Notes under the pieces: model-generated
Seen by the model: the letters and a program-made list of their open reading frames with translations, nothing else
Database searches by the model: none
Told to the model about the DNA's origin: nothing
Made by a program: the position numbers and the translations under genes
Shown: positions 45,387 through 53,312 of the stretch, one piece after another
Layout of the letters: every line of letters starts with the position of its first letter
Numbering within the stretch: the stretch's first letter is position 1
Assembly (NCBI GenBank): GCA_014238155.1
Contig: JABABQ010000067.1
Coordinates: 1-64,000 of the forward strand
Reading direction: 5' to 3'
Length of the DNA stretch: 64,000 nucleotides
Source of the DNA: Rhizobiaceae bacterium
GTDB lineage: Bacteria; Pseudomonadota; Alphaproteobacteria; Rhizobiales; Rhizobiaceae

Positions 45387-46373
45387 TTAGAGGAAGCCCA
45401 ATTTTTTCATCAGGTCACCAATAACTTTTTCCTGGCCTTCTAGGAACACTTTGAAGTCATCACCGCTGTTGTGGATGTTGACCCAACCGTTGCGAGCACG
45501 AACCTCTTCCCATTCGGGAGTTGCGTACATTTTAGCAATCGCGTCTTGATACATCGCCAGCTTATCAGCCGGCAGACCAGGTGCGGCAAAGAAACCGCGC
45601 CAGTTAACGAAGGATGTGGCAATGCCCTGTTCCTTCATGGTCATTGCATCCGGCGCTGCAGAAACGCGTTCATCTGAGGTAACACCGATGATTTTGACTT
45701 CGCCGGCTTTAGCCAGGTCAACCGCTTCTGAAAAACCAGTCGAAAGCGCCGCAATTTCACCGGATAGCAAGGCTGCCATGGCTTTGCCGCCTGCATCATA
45801 TGGAATGTATTTCACACCAAGAGCATCTTTACCCGCGGCTTCCATCACCATAGCTGCAACCAGGTGATCCATGCCGCCTGGAACAGATCCACCACCAATT
45901 GCCGTCGCGCTTGGGTTGGCGTCATAGGCTGCAATCAGATCGGACATGGAGTTGATGGGGCTGTCTTTGCCAACAACCATCGCTGCGTAGTCACCGATCG
46001 TTCCCGACACCAGCGATAAATCGCGGAAGTTGTGTGGGAAGACACCGGTGAGAGAACGAATCACGATTGGAGTCGAGTTGACCATCAACGTGCCGTGGTT
46101 GCTGTCGGCGTTTTCAATCAAGAAGCCGATGGCTTTACCACCACCCCCACCGGACATGTTTTCAAAGGATGCTGTACCAACGATGCCGGCCTTTGTCAGG
46201 GCTTCACCGGTACCACGTGCAGTACCGTCCCAACCGCCGCCTGCGCCGCCTGGGATCAGGAAGTGGATACTGTCCAAGACTTTGTGGCCATCGGCAATGG
46301 CCGGATTGGCAATTCCAAGTGCAGCTACCGCGCCTACCATTACAGCGCGTCGGCTCATTTTGAATATATTCAT
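45387..46373 (-). CDS. tctC: Tripartite tricarboxylate transporter substrate-binding protein TctC
   Basis: 328-aa periplasmic receptor with a signal peptide (about 1-28, MSRRAVMVGAVAALGIANPAIADG). The two-lobed Bug/TctC fold is shown by FLIPGGAGGGWDGTARGTGEAL, GGGSVPGGMDHLV and GEIAALSTGFSEA. Ligand is a carboxylate, probably citrate-like, but not determinable. Start ATG 46373 has GGAGAT upstream. A terminator-like hairpin lies in its leader. First gene of the tctCBA operon. Confidence 0.94.
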   Translation of the reverse strand: MNIFKMSRRAVMVGAVAALGIANPAIADGHKVLDSIHFLIPGGAGGGWDGTARGTGEALTKAGIVGTASFENMSGGGGGKAIGFLIENADSNHGTLMVNSTPIVIRSLTGVFPHNFRDLSLVSGTIGDYAAMVVGKDSPINSMSDLIAAYDANPSATAIGGGSVPGGMDHLVAAMVMEAAGKDALGVKYIPYDAGGKAMAALLSGEIAALSTGFSEAVDLAKAGEVKIIGVTSDERVSAAPDAMTMKEQGIATSFVNWRGFFAAPGLPADKLAMYQDAIAKMYATPEWEEVRARNGWVNIHNSGDDFKVFLEGQEKVIGDLMKKLGFL

Positions 46374-46730
46374 TTTTGATCTCCCATTAAAAAACTGCCC
46401 GCACCGCGGGCCAGCTGAATACAGCAGAACACATAAACCTGACATGAAACTGACACAGAATTAAAACGGTCGGTGGCTTGAATTGCACAGCATTGTTCTG
46501 TCGGATCTGAAGCTGGACAAATTACCTGAATTGCCACGGATCTATGCTGGCCGCAATTTTTCTGGGGATGGTGTTGCGCAACACGTATCATCTCGATCAT
46601 GCATGGAATCGAACCGGTTGATTTCAGCCACTGCAAAATGGGCTTTTGTCGAAATACCAGCGGGGTGCAACTTGCCCCCACGGTCACTCGTCGCTAGCCA
46701 TCGCTAGCCATCGCTCGCCGCTACTCGCCG
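46374..46730 (-). other. Non-coding interval between the binding-protein gene and tctC
   Basis: 357 bp without a convincing gene. It contains the terminator-like hairpin of the tctC leader (46389-46411) and, at its other end, five degenerate 10-bp repeats (46691-46740) that run into the end of the binding-protein gene. Small frames across it have no protein-like character. The promoter of tctCBA and sites for the nearby response regulator are expected here, but I cannot point to exact boxes. Confidence 0.6.
46389..46411 (-). terminator. Terminator-like hairpin in the tctC leader (attenuator candidate)
   Basis: On the minus strand GCCCGC-GGT-GCGGGC (plus 46397-46411) is followed by AG and six T (plus 46389-46394), then directly by the tctC Shine-Dalgarno. 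This is an intrinsic terminator form only about 16 bp upstream of the start codon, on the coding strand of tctC. Confidence 0.6.
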
Positions 46731-46740
46731 TTATTCGCCG
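46691..46740. repeat. Degenerate 10-bp tandem repeat
   Basis: Five consecutive 10-base units: TCGCTAGCCA twice, then TCGCTCGCCG, CTACTCGCCG and TTATTCGCCG. The last unit holds the stop codon region of the minus-strand binding-protein gene. The 10-bp period equals about one helical turn. Confidence 0.55.
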
Positions 46741-47789
46741 CGCAGGGCCTTGTTCCATCGATTGATGAATCGGGCGCGTTTGACTTGATCCAGATAGGCA
46801 ACAAGCCCTGGCCCAATGGGAATCGGGCGCAGGCGTGAACCGAATTTAGCGCGGAATGCTGTTGCGGTATTTTCTCCAGAAACATTTGGATGCAACGCGG
46901 GCAACTTCAAATCCTTCGACATCACCGATTGCCCGCGCTGCGACATGAGAAAAGACAGCAATCGTCGGCCAAGCTCGGGTTGTCTGGCAGATTTGGGCAC
47001 CAGCGCAATGCGGGCCATGACCACTGTATAATCCTGCGGCAGAATTATACCGAGGTCGGGAAACCTGTCCGCCCAGGCCTGTGCGTAAGAACCCAAAATG
47101 TTATAGCCGAGTGCCAGACGCCCGTCGGCAACGCGCTCCAGAATAGACGACGAATTGGAATACAGTTTTACACCTGCCGACCCCATCGCATTGACCAGTC
47201 GCCAGATATTGCGGTCATGTTCTGTATCACGGGCGAGAAACAGAAATCCAAGGCCCGATCTTTCAATGTCGTAAGTTGCGGCGCGGCGGAAGAAACGATC
47301 TCCTTCCCCGGTCAGCAGGTTGGCAAGCTCGGTGCGATTGGCAGGCGGTTTCAACCCGACAAAACTGGGCTTGTGATAAACAATTACCGAGGGCTCGAAT
47401 GTCAGGCCAAATACACTATTGCGCCAGCGTGCCCAAGTCGGCCAGTTTGGGGCGAGGTTGCCCATATTTTCGGCATATCCGTCATTGGCCAGCTTGACCT
47501 GCAAGTCCATGGCCGAAGATAACAGCAGATCAGCAGTGGCATCACCGCTATCGGTTTCGGTGATCACACGTTCATAAATATCTAGAGACTGCAGGTCGTG
47601 ATAGTGAATTTCAACATCACGATTTTGACTTTGAAATGCAGCTATCAGCGGCTTTGAAACATCTTCATCAAGAGACGAATATACCGTCAGAATACGCGGA
47701 TTTGGCGAATTCAATGCTGGAAATACGGTCTGGCCGATGGCGGTTGAAATCCAGCCTAACAGGCACAGCAGTGAGATAAAAATACGCAT
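46731..47789 (-). CDS. Periplasmic ABC-type (iron/cation-like) binding protein, orphan
   Basis: 352-aa exported protein with a signal peptide (about 1-20, MRIFISLLCLLGWISTAIG). The two-lobed type II binding-protein fold is seen in ILTVYSSLDEDVSKPLIAAFQ, LLLSSAMDLQVKLANDGYAE, and GYNILGSYAQAWADRFPDLGIILPQDYTVV. No permease or ATPase gene is next to it. It is divergent from a TctDE-like two-component system and upstream of tctCBA, so it probably serves as a sensory ligand-binding partner of the kinase (inference from context). Confidence 0.85.
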   Translation of the reverse strand: MRIFISLLCLLGWISTAIGQTVFPALNSPNPRILTVYSSLDEDVSKPLIAAFQSQNRDVEIHYHDLQSLDIYERVITETDSGDATADLLLSSAMDLQVKLANDGYAENMGNLAPNWPTWARWRNSVFGLTFEPSVIVYHKPSFVGLKPPANRTELANLLTGEGDRFFRRAATYDIERSGLGFLFLARDTEHDRNIWRLVNAMGSAGVKLYSNSSSILERVADGRLALGYNILGSYAQAWADRFPDLGIILPQDYTVVMARIALVPKSARQPELGRRLLSFLMSQRGQSVMSKDLKLPALHPNVSGENTATAFRAKFGSRLRPIPIGPGLVAYLDQVKRARFINRWNKALRGE

Positions 47790-47862
47790 AGTTCAATTTG
47801 GACAGCATTGTGGGAGTTCACAAGGTTGAATTTGTTGAATAGCCTGCCTTCTGGGAGGCCGC

Positions 47863-48528
47863 GTGCGAATTTTACTGATCGAAGACAATCAACGCCTTGG
47901 CGCCGGGCTGAAAAAACTGCTCGATGCCTCATATGCGGTTGATCATCTGCTGACAGGTGGGGACGGACTGGCAGCTGCGCAATCGCAACCTTATGACCTG
48001 ATTATTCTCGACCTCAGCCTGCCAGATACCGACGGTCTGCAGGTGTTGCGCGAAATTCGCGGCAGAAAATTGACCATGCCGGTGTTGATATTAACGGCCC
48101 GCGACGAGCTTGACGACCGCATTGCCGGCCTCGACCTTGGTGCCGACGATTATATGACCAAGCCATTTGAGCTGACCGAACTCGAAGCCCGGGTACGGGC
48201 TCTGCTGCGGCGCGTATCGATGGAAAAGACATCGCTTCTGCATATTGGATCGCTGATATTCGATCTTCGCAATAATCAGGTGACTGCAGAAAACCAGCCA
48301 TTGGAACTATCAGCCCGCGAAACGATGGTGTTAAAGGCGCTGATGATGGCCAATGGCCGATTGCTCTCAAAAAGCCAGCTTCTGGACTCGATCACCCGTT
48401 TTGATGATGATGTGAGCGAAAATGCGATTGAACAATATGTTAGCAGGCTGCGTCGCAAACTTACCGGTCATGGCATTTCGATTAATGCGGCTCGAGGCCT
48501 CGGTTATCACCTGAGCGAGACTTCATGA
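47863..48528 (+). CDS. OmpR-type response regulator (TctD-like)
   Basis: 221-aa regulator. The receiver domain has the acidic pair in LLIEDNQRL, phospho-accepting D51 in LIILDLSLPD and the lysine in DDYMTKPFE. The C-terminal OmpR winged helix (about 125-220) contains LSARETMVLKALMMANGRLLSKSQLL and VEQYVSRLRRKL-type EQYVSRLRRKL. Start is GTG with GGGAGG four bases upstream. Its stop overlaps the kinase start (ATGA 48525-48528). Probably activates tctCBA in response to a carboxylate. Confidence 0.93.
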   Translation: MRILLIEDNQRLGAGLKKLLDASYAVDHLLTGGDGLAAAQSQPYDLIILDLSLPDTDGLQVLREIRGRKLTMPVLILTARDELDDRIAGLDLGADDYMTKPFELTELEARVRALLRRVSMEKTSLLHIGSLIFDLRNNQVTAENQPLELSARETMVLKALMMANGRLLSKSQLLDSITRFDDDVSENAIEQYVSRLRRKLTGHGISINAARGLGYHLSETS

Positions 48529-49967
48529 GCACAAACTCTACATTGGATGATTCTTATTCGCTGCGTGGACGATTGCTGCTGTGGCTGCTGACACCTTTGA
48601 TGTTGATTGGATTGCTGGCGCTTTATGATGGCTATCGCGCCGCGCGCGACACGGCTGATGAAGTCTCCGACCGGGTGTTGGCCGGTTCAGCTCTGGCGAT
48701 TGCAGAACGGGTATTTGTCAACGATGAGGGCATTTTAGAAGCCGATATTCCCTATGTGGCGCTCCAGATGCTCACCTCATCTGAAGACGACAGGGTGTTT
48801 TATCGCATCGAAGACGGTGATGGAAATTTTATCACCGGTTACCGCAAACTTGAATTACCAAATGATATTTCCGGTGCTTCTGATCCACTGCATTTCTCAA
48901 ACGGTGAATTCAGAGGAGATACAATCCGTATTGCGACCTATTCCAGTGCAACATCGTCGAGCACCACGTCGCTTGAGTTTCGCGTTGCAATTGCTGAAAC
49001 CACCAATGCGCGCAACGCCGTGGCCCGTGACCTGTTGATCCGTTCTGCCCTGCGTCAGGCCGCGCTGATCTTTACAGCAGGGCTGGTCGTCTGGTTTGCC
49101 ATTAAGAGAGCGCTGCGTCCGCTGCACCGGCTGGAAAGCGCCGTGGCGCGTCGAAGCCCCGACGACATCCGCCCGATTGAACACCGTGTGCCGCGTGAGG
49201 TGCGCGGACTGGTCAATACGATCAATGACCTGGTGCTGCGATTCGGCTCATCGATTGACGCGTTGCGACGTTTTACATCCAATACCAGTCATCAATTTCG
49301 AACTCCTTTGGCGTTGATAAAAACGCATCTTGAAATTGCTGGGAGGGAATCAGATGCAGATGCCAAAGCCGAAGCCATCAACAACGCCAATATCGCGGTG
49401 GGGGATGCGGAGCGATTGATGGCACAAATGCTTATGTTGGCCAGGCTGGACGCAGCATCAAAAGAAGCGTTGAGCTCGGAGACCTGCAATCTCTCCGATA
49501 TTGCCCGCGATGTTTGTGAAGACTTTGTCCTGCAATTGTCCAACAGCGGTCAAAGTGACATTGATCTTGGGTTTCACTCCGATGGAGATTTGCTGGTTCA
49601 GGGTGAAAAGACATTGGTCCAGGAAGTCATTAGAAATTTGATCGACAATGCTGTCAGACACGGCGGCCAAAATCTTGAGATCGACGTATATGTGAAACGC
49701 CTTCGCAATAGTGGCGTTGTGCAAATCCAGGATAATGGGGTTGGTCTCAAGCGAACTGATAAATCTCCACCTGTTGCGCCGAAACCCGGTGCAACAGGCC
49801 CGGTGAACTCCGATTCAGGAATCGGCCTGACCATTGTGCGCGAAATTCTCAATCTGCTGTCAGGACAAATCGAATTCGGCGAAGGCTCATCCGGACGTGG
49901 GACAACTGCCAGCGTCCGGTTAAAATTAACTCAGGAACAGTCTCGTACGTCTAACAGTCAGGTCTAG
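48525..49967 (+). CDS. Sensor histidine kinase (TctE-like)
   Basis: 480-aa inner membrane kinase. Two transmembrane helices (about 15-37 and 168-190) flank a TctE-type periplasmic domain; a HAMP-like region follows. The H box is FTSNTSHQFRTPLALIKTHLE (phospho-acceptor His about 253), the N box VIRNLIDNAVRHGG and the G boxes DNGVGL and SDSGIGLTIVREI. Its TAG stop lies in a CTAG that is the insertion target of the downstream MITE-like element. Confidence 0.93.
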   Translation: MSTNSTLDDSYSLRGRLLLWLLTPLMLIGLLALYDGYRAARDTADEVSDRVLAGSALAIAERVFVNDEGILEADIPYVALQMLTSSEDDRVFYRIEDGDGNFITGYRKLELPNDISGASDPLHFSNGEFRGDTIRIATYSSATSSSTTSLEFRVAIAETTNARNAVARDLLIRSALRQAALIFTAGLVVWFAIKRALRPLHRLESAVARRSPDDIRPIEHRVPREVRGLVNTINDLVLRFGSSIDALRRFTSNTSHQFRTPLALIKTHLEIAGRESDADAKAEAINNANIAVGDAERLMAQMLMLARLDAASKEALSSETCNLSDIARDVCEDFVLQLSNSGQSDIDLGFHSDGDLLVQGEKTLVQEVIRNLIDNAVRHGGQNLEIDVYVKRLRNSGVVQIQDNGVGLKRTDKSPPVAPKPGATGPVNSDSGIGLTIVREILNLLSGQIEFGEGSSGRGTTASVRLKLTQEQSRTSNSQV

Positions 49968-49997
49968 GGTCAGGACTCATTAATCTGGTGTATTCTG
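49968..49997. repeat. Left terminal inverted repeat of the MITE-like element
   Basis: Begins GGTCAGGACTCATTAATCTG directly after CTAG and after the kinase stop codon. Matches the right repeat at about 26 of 30 positions. Confidence 0.75.
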
Positions 49998-50201
49998 TTG
50001 GTCATGACACGTTCGAATAATGTAAAACAAGCGCAAGCAAGGACTGGTGGTCCTTTCGAGCATTGGTTTGCTTTAGGCGGGCGTTTCATGTCCAACCCTC
50101 CGGGCGGGGTGAATTACGTCGCTGGACATCGTCGCAGAACCTTGAAAACCAACAGGTTTCCTGCGTCTCTGCTCCTTGCCAGCAACAAAAATTCACCAGC
50201 G

Positions 50202-50231
50202 CAGAATTCATCAGATTAATGGGCCCTGACC
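50202..50231. repeat. Right terminal inverted repeat of the MITE-like element
   Basis: Ends CAGATTAATGGGCCCTGACC immediately before CTAG, which provides the stop codon of the DUF2312 gene on the other strand. Confidence 0.75.
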
Positions 50232-50510
50232 CTAGAGAGATGTGTCGGGTCCATCACCTGACGTATCCGGCAACATGCCCAGCGCACTCATGTAAAGATC
50301 AAGCATAGCCTCCTGTTCCTGACGCTCAGCCGATTCAATTTTTCGCATGCGAACAACCGTGCGTAGAGTTTTTACATCGAACCCGTTGCCCTTGGCCTCG
50401 GCAAAGACATCCTTGATGTCATCGGCGATTGCTTTTTTTTCTTCTTCAAGCCGCTCAATGCGCTCTACGATGGACCGCAACTGGTCGCGGGCGACAGATG
50501 TGTCAGCCAT
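50232..50510 (-). CDS. DUF2312 protein (GapR-like nucleoid-associated protein)
   Basis: 92-aa helical protein. [51 protein letters not shown] is the DUF2312 signature shared with Caulobacter GapR, which clamps overtwisted DNA ahead of polymerases. The KGNGFDVK motif is at about residues 40-47. Length is complete although a mobile element abuts its stop codon, which is the CTAG flank. Part of a conserved alphaproteobacterial block with DUF1244 and N-formylglutamate amidohydrolase. Confidence 0.93.
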   Translation of the reverse strand: MADTSVARDQLRSIVERIERLEEEKKAIADDIKDVFAEAKGNGFDVKTLRTVVRMRKIESAERQEQEAMLDLYMSALGMLPDTSGDGPDTSL

Positions 50511-50625
50511 AAAATACTCCTCAAAAATCAGTTTTTGTAATCACCACGAAGCGCACCGGTGAGCAAGTCAAAATGAGTGACTACCAACAGGCAAAAAACG
50601 AATTCTGCCTTTGCTGCCACGCCAG

Positions 50626-50925
50626 CTATTCGTGGCTCTTTGCGAAAGCCGCCTTCTGCTCTTCAGTTGCTTCGGATTGAAATCTATCGCGCCAGTCAGC
50701 ATAGGGCATGCCGTAAACAATTTCACGTGCACCGTCCTTGTCCAGCTCAATGCCCTTTTCATTGGCAGCTTCCATATACCAGCGTGACAAGCAGTTGCGG
50801 CAAAACCCACTGAGATTCATCAAGTCGATATTTTGAACGTCATTGCGCTGCCGAAGATGCGTCACAAGTGTCCTGAAGGCTGCGGCTTCCAGTTCGGTCT
50901 GGGTTTCCTGGTCTATTTCAGTCAT
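50626..50925 (-). CDS. DUF1244 family protein
   Basis: 99-aa protein with the DUF1244 pattern AAAFRTLVTHLRQRNDVQNIDLMNLSGFCRNCLSRWY (about 14-50), including the CRNC cysteine pair, and GMPYADWRDRFQ. Structurally the family is a small helical fold; its function is unknown. The ATG overlaps the stop of N-formylglutamate amidohydrolase (ATGA 50922-50925), so the two are translationally coupled. Confidence 0.93.
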   Translation of the reverse strand: MTEIDQETQTELEAAAFRTLVTHLRQRNDVQNIDLMNLSGFCRNCLSRWYMEAANEKGIELDKDGAREIVYGMPYADWRDRFQSEATEEQKAAFAKSHE

Positions 50926-51731
50926 GGGGTTGCTCCGGTTTGGGCCGTTCCATCGGTTCGTGAACCAAATTGCATAATCTCATGCATATCGTGACGGTGA
51001 TTGGCTTCTTCAAGCAATGGCGCCAGTCTGTCTATCCATTGTTGCACGCCCGGTGCATCAGCAATCAGATCCTGACGTACCTCCAACAGGCCATGCGCCA
51101 GCCCCCGGCGAGTGGCGTGGCGGTACATGGTATCATTGGTCAAAGCACCATCATATGGCTCGTTGTCTCCAACAATGAGTTCGAAATCACGACTGAGCCC
51201 CTCAACAATAAATTTCGACAATCTGTGATCGGCGTCCCACAGCATGGCGGCATGCCATTTCCTCGACATTCCTTTCCAGACGGGTGTGAAGGAATGAATT
51301 GAAAATATGATCGGATTGACACCAGTTTCCAAGGCTTCATCGATCACCGTGGTCACCGCGTTGTGATAGGGCGCGTAATATAGTTCCTTTCGACGCTCAA
51401 TCTCCTCATCACTGATGGGATGGTTTCCCGGCACAACCGTACCATCGGACAGGCGCATGATGATGGTCGGATCATCTTCACCTCGATTTGGATCGATAAG
51501 AAGCCGTGAAAAGCAGGACAATACGGCGGGCAGGCCCAATTTCTGAGCCAGGCCCAGGGTGAGAGCCTCTGCACCAATGTCATAGGCAATATGGCGCTCA
51601 AACTGAGATTCAGGAAGACCAAGTGAACCATATTCTTCCGGCACGGTATTTCGCGCGTGATCGCACAACAATACGATGCCTGATGACCGGTCACCTTCTA
51701 CGACTTGAAATGGAGCGAAGACTTTATGCAT
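50922..51731 (-). CDS. N-formylglutamate amidohydrolase
   Basis: 269-aa zinc-dependent amidohydrolase: GIVLLCDHARNTVP (metal-binding DHA, about 18-31), RHIAYDIGAEAL, SRLLIDPNRGEDDPTII and IFSIHSFTPVWKG (about 140-152) are the family signatures. It hydrolyses N-formyl-L-glutamate or a similar formylated or acylated amino acid. No hut genes are adjacent; the gene belongs to a conserved block with DUF1244 and DUF2312 in Hyphomicrobiales. Confidence 0.92.
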   Translation of the reverse strand: MHKVFAPFQVVEGDRSSGIVLLCDHARNTVPEEYGSLGLPESQFERHIAYDIGAEALTLGLAQKLGLPAVLSCFSRLLIDPNRGEDDPTIIMRLSDGTVVPGNHPISDEEIERRKELYYAPYHNAVTTVIDEALETGVNPIIFSIHSFTPVWKGMSRKWHAAMLWDADHRLSKFIVEGLSRDFELIVGDNEPYDGALTNDTMYRHATRRGLAHGLLEVRQDLIADAPGVQQWIDRLAPLLEEANHRHDMHEIMQFGSRTDGTAQTGATP

Positions 51732-51806
51732 CGGGCGTTATTGTCATAGGTGACTGATTGCTTCAATGGTCTTGGAGCATCAAAATCACTCGTGCTCAGA
51801 AAATTC

Positions 51807-52697
51807 ATGCCCACAAACTCAAATCCCACGCTTTCCTTTGCCCCTGCCGTTGCAGCTTTGGTCATTGGTGCTGTCGCGATGGGAATATCACCGGTATTCG
51901 TGCGGTTTGCAGAAGTTGGGCCATTTGCCAGCGCCTTCTGGCGTGTTGCCCTCGCCCTGCCCTTTCTGCTTGCCTGGGCAGTTCTGGAGGAGCGGTGCAA
52001 AGGACAATCTCTGAGCAGCTTGTGGCGTTTTGACCGGGCGATAGTTCTGGCCGGCATATTCTTTGCCGGGGACTTGTTTTTTTGGCATCTGGCCATTCTG
52101 CAAACCACTATCGCAAATGCCACGCTCCTGGCCTGCCTGGCGCCCGTCTGGGTGGTTTTGTTTTCTGGCGTTTTGATTGGAGAAACAGTCAGCCGACAAG
52201 CCTATTTCGGACTACTCTTGTGCCTCATCGGAACGGCCGCCCTGATCGGGTCAAGCTTTGCCCTGGCACCGGAACGGTTATTGGGCGATATCTTTGGCTT
52301 CATAACATCAATATTTTTCGGATTTTATTTTCTGGCGATAAGAGTGGCGCGACGAAATCGAGACGCTGGTGCGGTCACATTTATGAGCACCATTGTAACG
52401 ATGATGCTGTTGCTGATCGTCACGTTGATTTCGGGACAGGGTTTTGTGCCCCAGTCGGCGACTGGGATTGCAGCACTTGTGGCACTGGGTCTGGTCAGCC
52501 ATTGTTTCGGGCAGGGATTGCTGGCCGTGGCACTGGGTGCCCTGTCGGCCGCATTCTCGTCTCTTGTGATCTTTATTGAAGCATTGGCAGCAGCGGTGTT
52601 GGGTTGGTTAGTGCTTTCCGAGGCGCTGACACCATTGCAGTTATTGGGCGGCGCGCTGATCCTGCTGGGAGTATGGGTCGCAAGACCCCAAGACTAG
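51807..52697 (+). CDS. EamA/DMT family membrane transporter
   Basis: 296-aa protein with about ten hydrophobic helices in two EamA repeats (about 10-140 and 155-290). Typical motifs are GISPVFVRFAEVGPFASAFWRVALALPFLL and the second-repeat SHCFGQGLLAVALGALSAAFSSLVIFIEALAAAVLGWLVLSE. Substrate unknown; many relatives export amino acids or metabolites. ATG 51807 is used; an earlier in-frame start exists. It sits between two parts of an otherwise conserved block and its TAG stop lies in CTAG. Confidence 0.9.
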   Translation: MPTNSNPTLSFAPAVAALVIGAVAMGISPVFVRFAEVGPFASAFWRVALALPFLLAWAVLEERCKGQSLSSLWRFDRAIVLAGIFFAGDLFFWHLAILQTTIANATLLACLAPVWVVLFSGVLIGETVSRQAYFGLLLCLIGTAALIGSSFALAPERLLGDIFGFITSIFFGFYFLAIRVARRNRDAGAVTFMSTIVTMMLLLIVTLISGQGFVPQSATGIAALVALGLVSHCFGQGLLAVALGALSAAFSSLVIFIEALAAAVLGWLVLSEALTPLQLLGGALILLGVWVARPQD

Positions 52698-52800
52698 AGT
52701 GAGGATGATTTTACGTAAGTTGTCTGACTGGCCATGACACGCCGATCCAATACAAAACAAACAACACGAAAGCCCGCAATAAATGGCCCGCGCGTTGACT
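52694..52800. repeat. Possible decayed copy of the MITE-like element end
   Basis: Starting at CTAG in the stop codon of the EamA gene, the first 48 bases align without gaps to the left end of the element at 49964, with 28 identities, including eight of the first ten bases and an exact ATGACACG at the same distance. Both then continue TAAAACAA or CAAAACAA. No right end is recognisable. Chance similarity is not excluded. Confidence 0.3.
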
Positions 52801-52832
52801 TCGCCCGACGAAAGGGGCAACAACAAAACACC

Positions 52833-53312
52833 ATGATCGCTGACATTCTTCACAATCTAAAACGATTTAATTTTTCAAATACCGCAGCCTTGCTGGCTGC
52901 CCTGTTTGCGGGATTCTACCTTCAGGTTTTACCTGCTCAGGCAGAATTTAAGGTTTGCAACAAAACAGATTCTCTTGTTGGCATAGCTGTCGGCTATAAA
53001 TTGGAAAATCAATGGATTACAGAAGGTTGGTGGCGAATCCCCGCCGACATCTGCACATCGGTTATCGAAGGCGATCTGACTGCACGGTATTTTTATCTGC
53101 ACGCTGAAAGCGACGATGGAAATGGCAAGTGGCGCGGCCCGGTATTCATGTGCACGTCAAATATCGAATTTAACATTCGCGGTGTGAAAGATTGTTTCGC
53201 CCGAGGCTATGAAAGAACAGGGTTCTTCGAAGTAGACACCGGAGAACAGAAGAGCTGGCAGGTTCGCCTGACCAAAGCAAATCAAACAAAGAAAGACGAT
53301 CCATCAAGATGA
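52833..53312 (+). CDS. DUF1036 family exported protein
   Basis: 159-aa small secreted protein. After a signal peptide (ALLAALFAGFYLQVLPAQA) comes the DUF1036 domain: FKVCNKTDSLVGIAVGYK, WITEGWWRIPADICTSVIEGDL and the C-terminal CTSNIEFNIRGVKDCFARGYERTGFFEVDTGE with paired cysteines. Function unknown. Its stop overlaps the pyruvate kinase start (ATGA 53309-53312), an arrangement conserved in Hyphomicrobiales. A start 33 codons earlier is open but would add an atypical basic leader. Confidence 0.9.
   Translation: MIADILHNLKRFNFSNTAALLAALFAGFYLQVLPAQAEFKVCNKTDSLVGIAVGYKLENQWITEGWWRIPADICTSVIEGDLTARYFYLHAESDDGNGKWRGPVFMCTSNIEFNIRGVKDCFARGYERTGFFEVDTGEQKSWQVRLTKANQTKKDDPSR

Larger units (their letters stand above)
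49968..50231. mobile_element. MITE-like element with 30-bp terminal inverted repeats
   Basis: 264-bp element bounded by inverted repeats: left GGTCAGGACTCATTAATCTG (49968-49987), right arm reverse-complemented GGTCAGGGCCCATTAATCTG (50212-50231), 18 of 20 identical; similarity continues inward to about 26 of 30. CTAG flanks both sides (49964-49967 and 50232-50235), a probable target duplication. Inside is one small plus-strand frame (50004-50219) starting MTRSNNVKQAQARTGGPF, perhaps the remnant of a transposase start. No full transposase, hence non-autonomous. IS family not identified. Confidence 0.75.

Noticed and set aside
46370-46687. 105-codon minus-strand frame in the tctC leader
   Set aside because: Runs across the hairpin, has erratic composition (MTVGASCTPLVFRQ...) and no ribosome site; the region is better explained as regulatory DNA.
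50004-50219. 71-codon frame MTRSNNVKQ... inside the MITE-like element as a normal gene
   Set aside because: It ends in the terminal repeat, has no family match I know, and is better described as a remnant inside the element.
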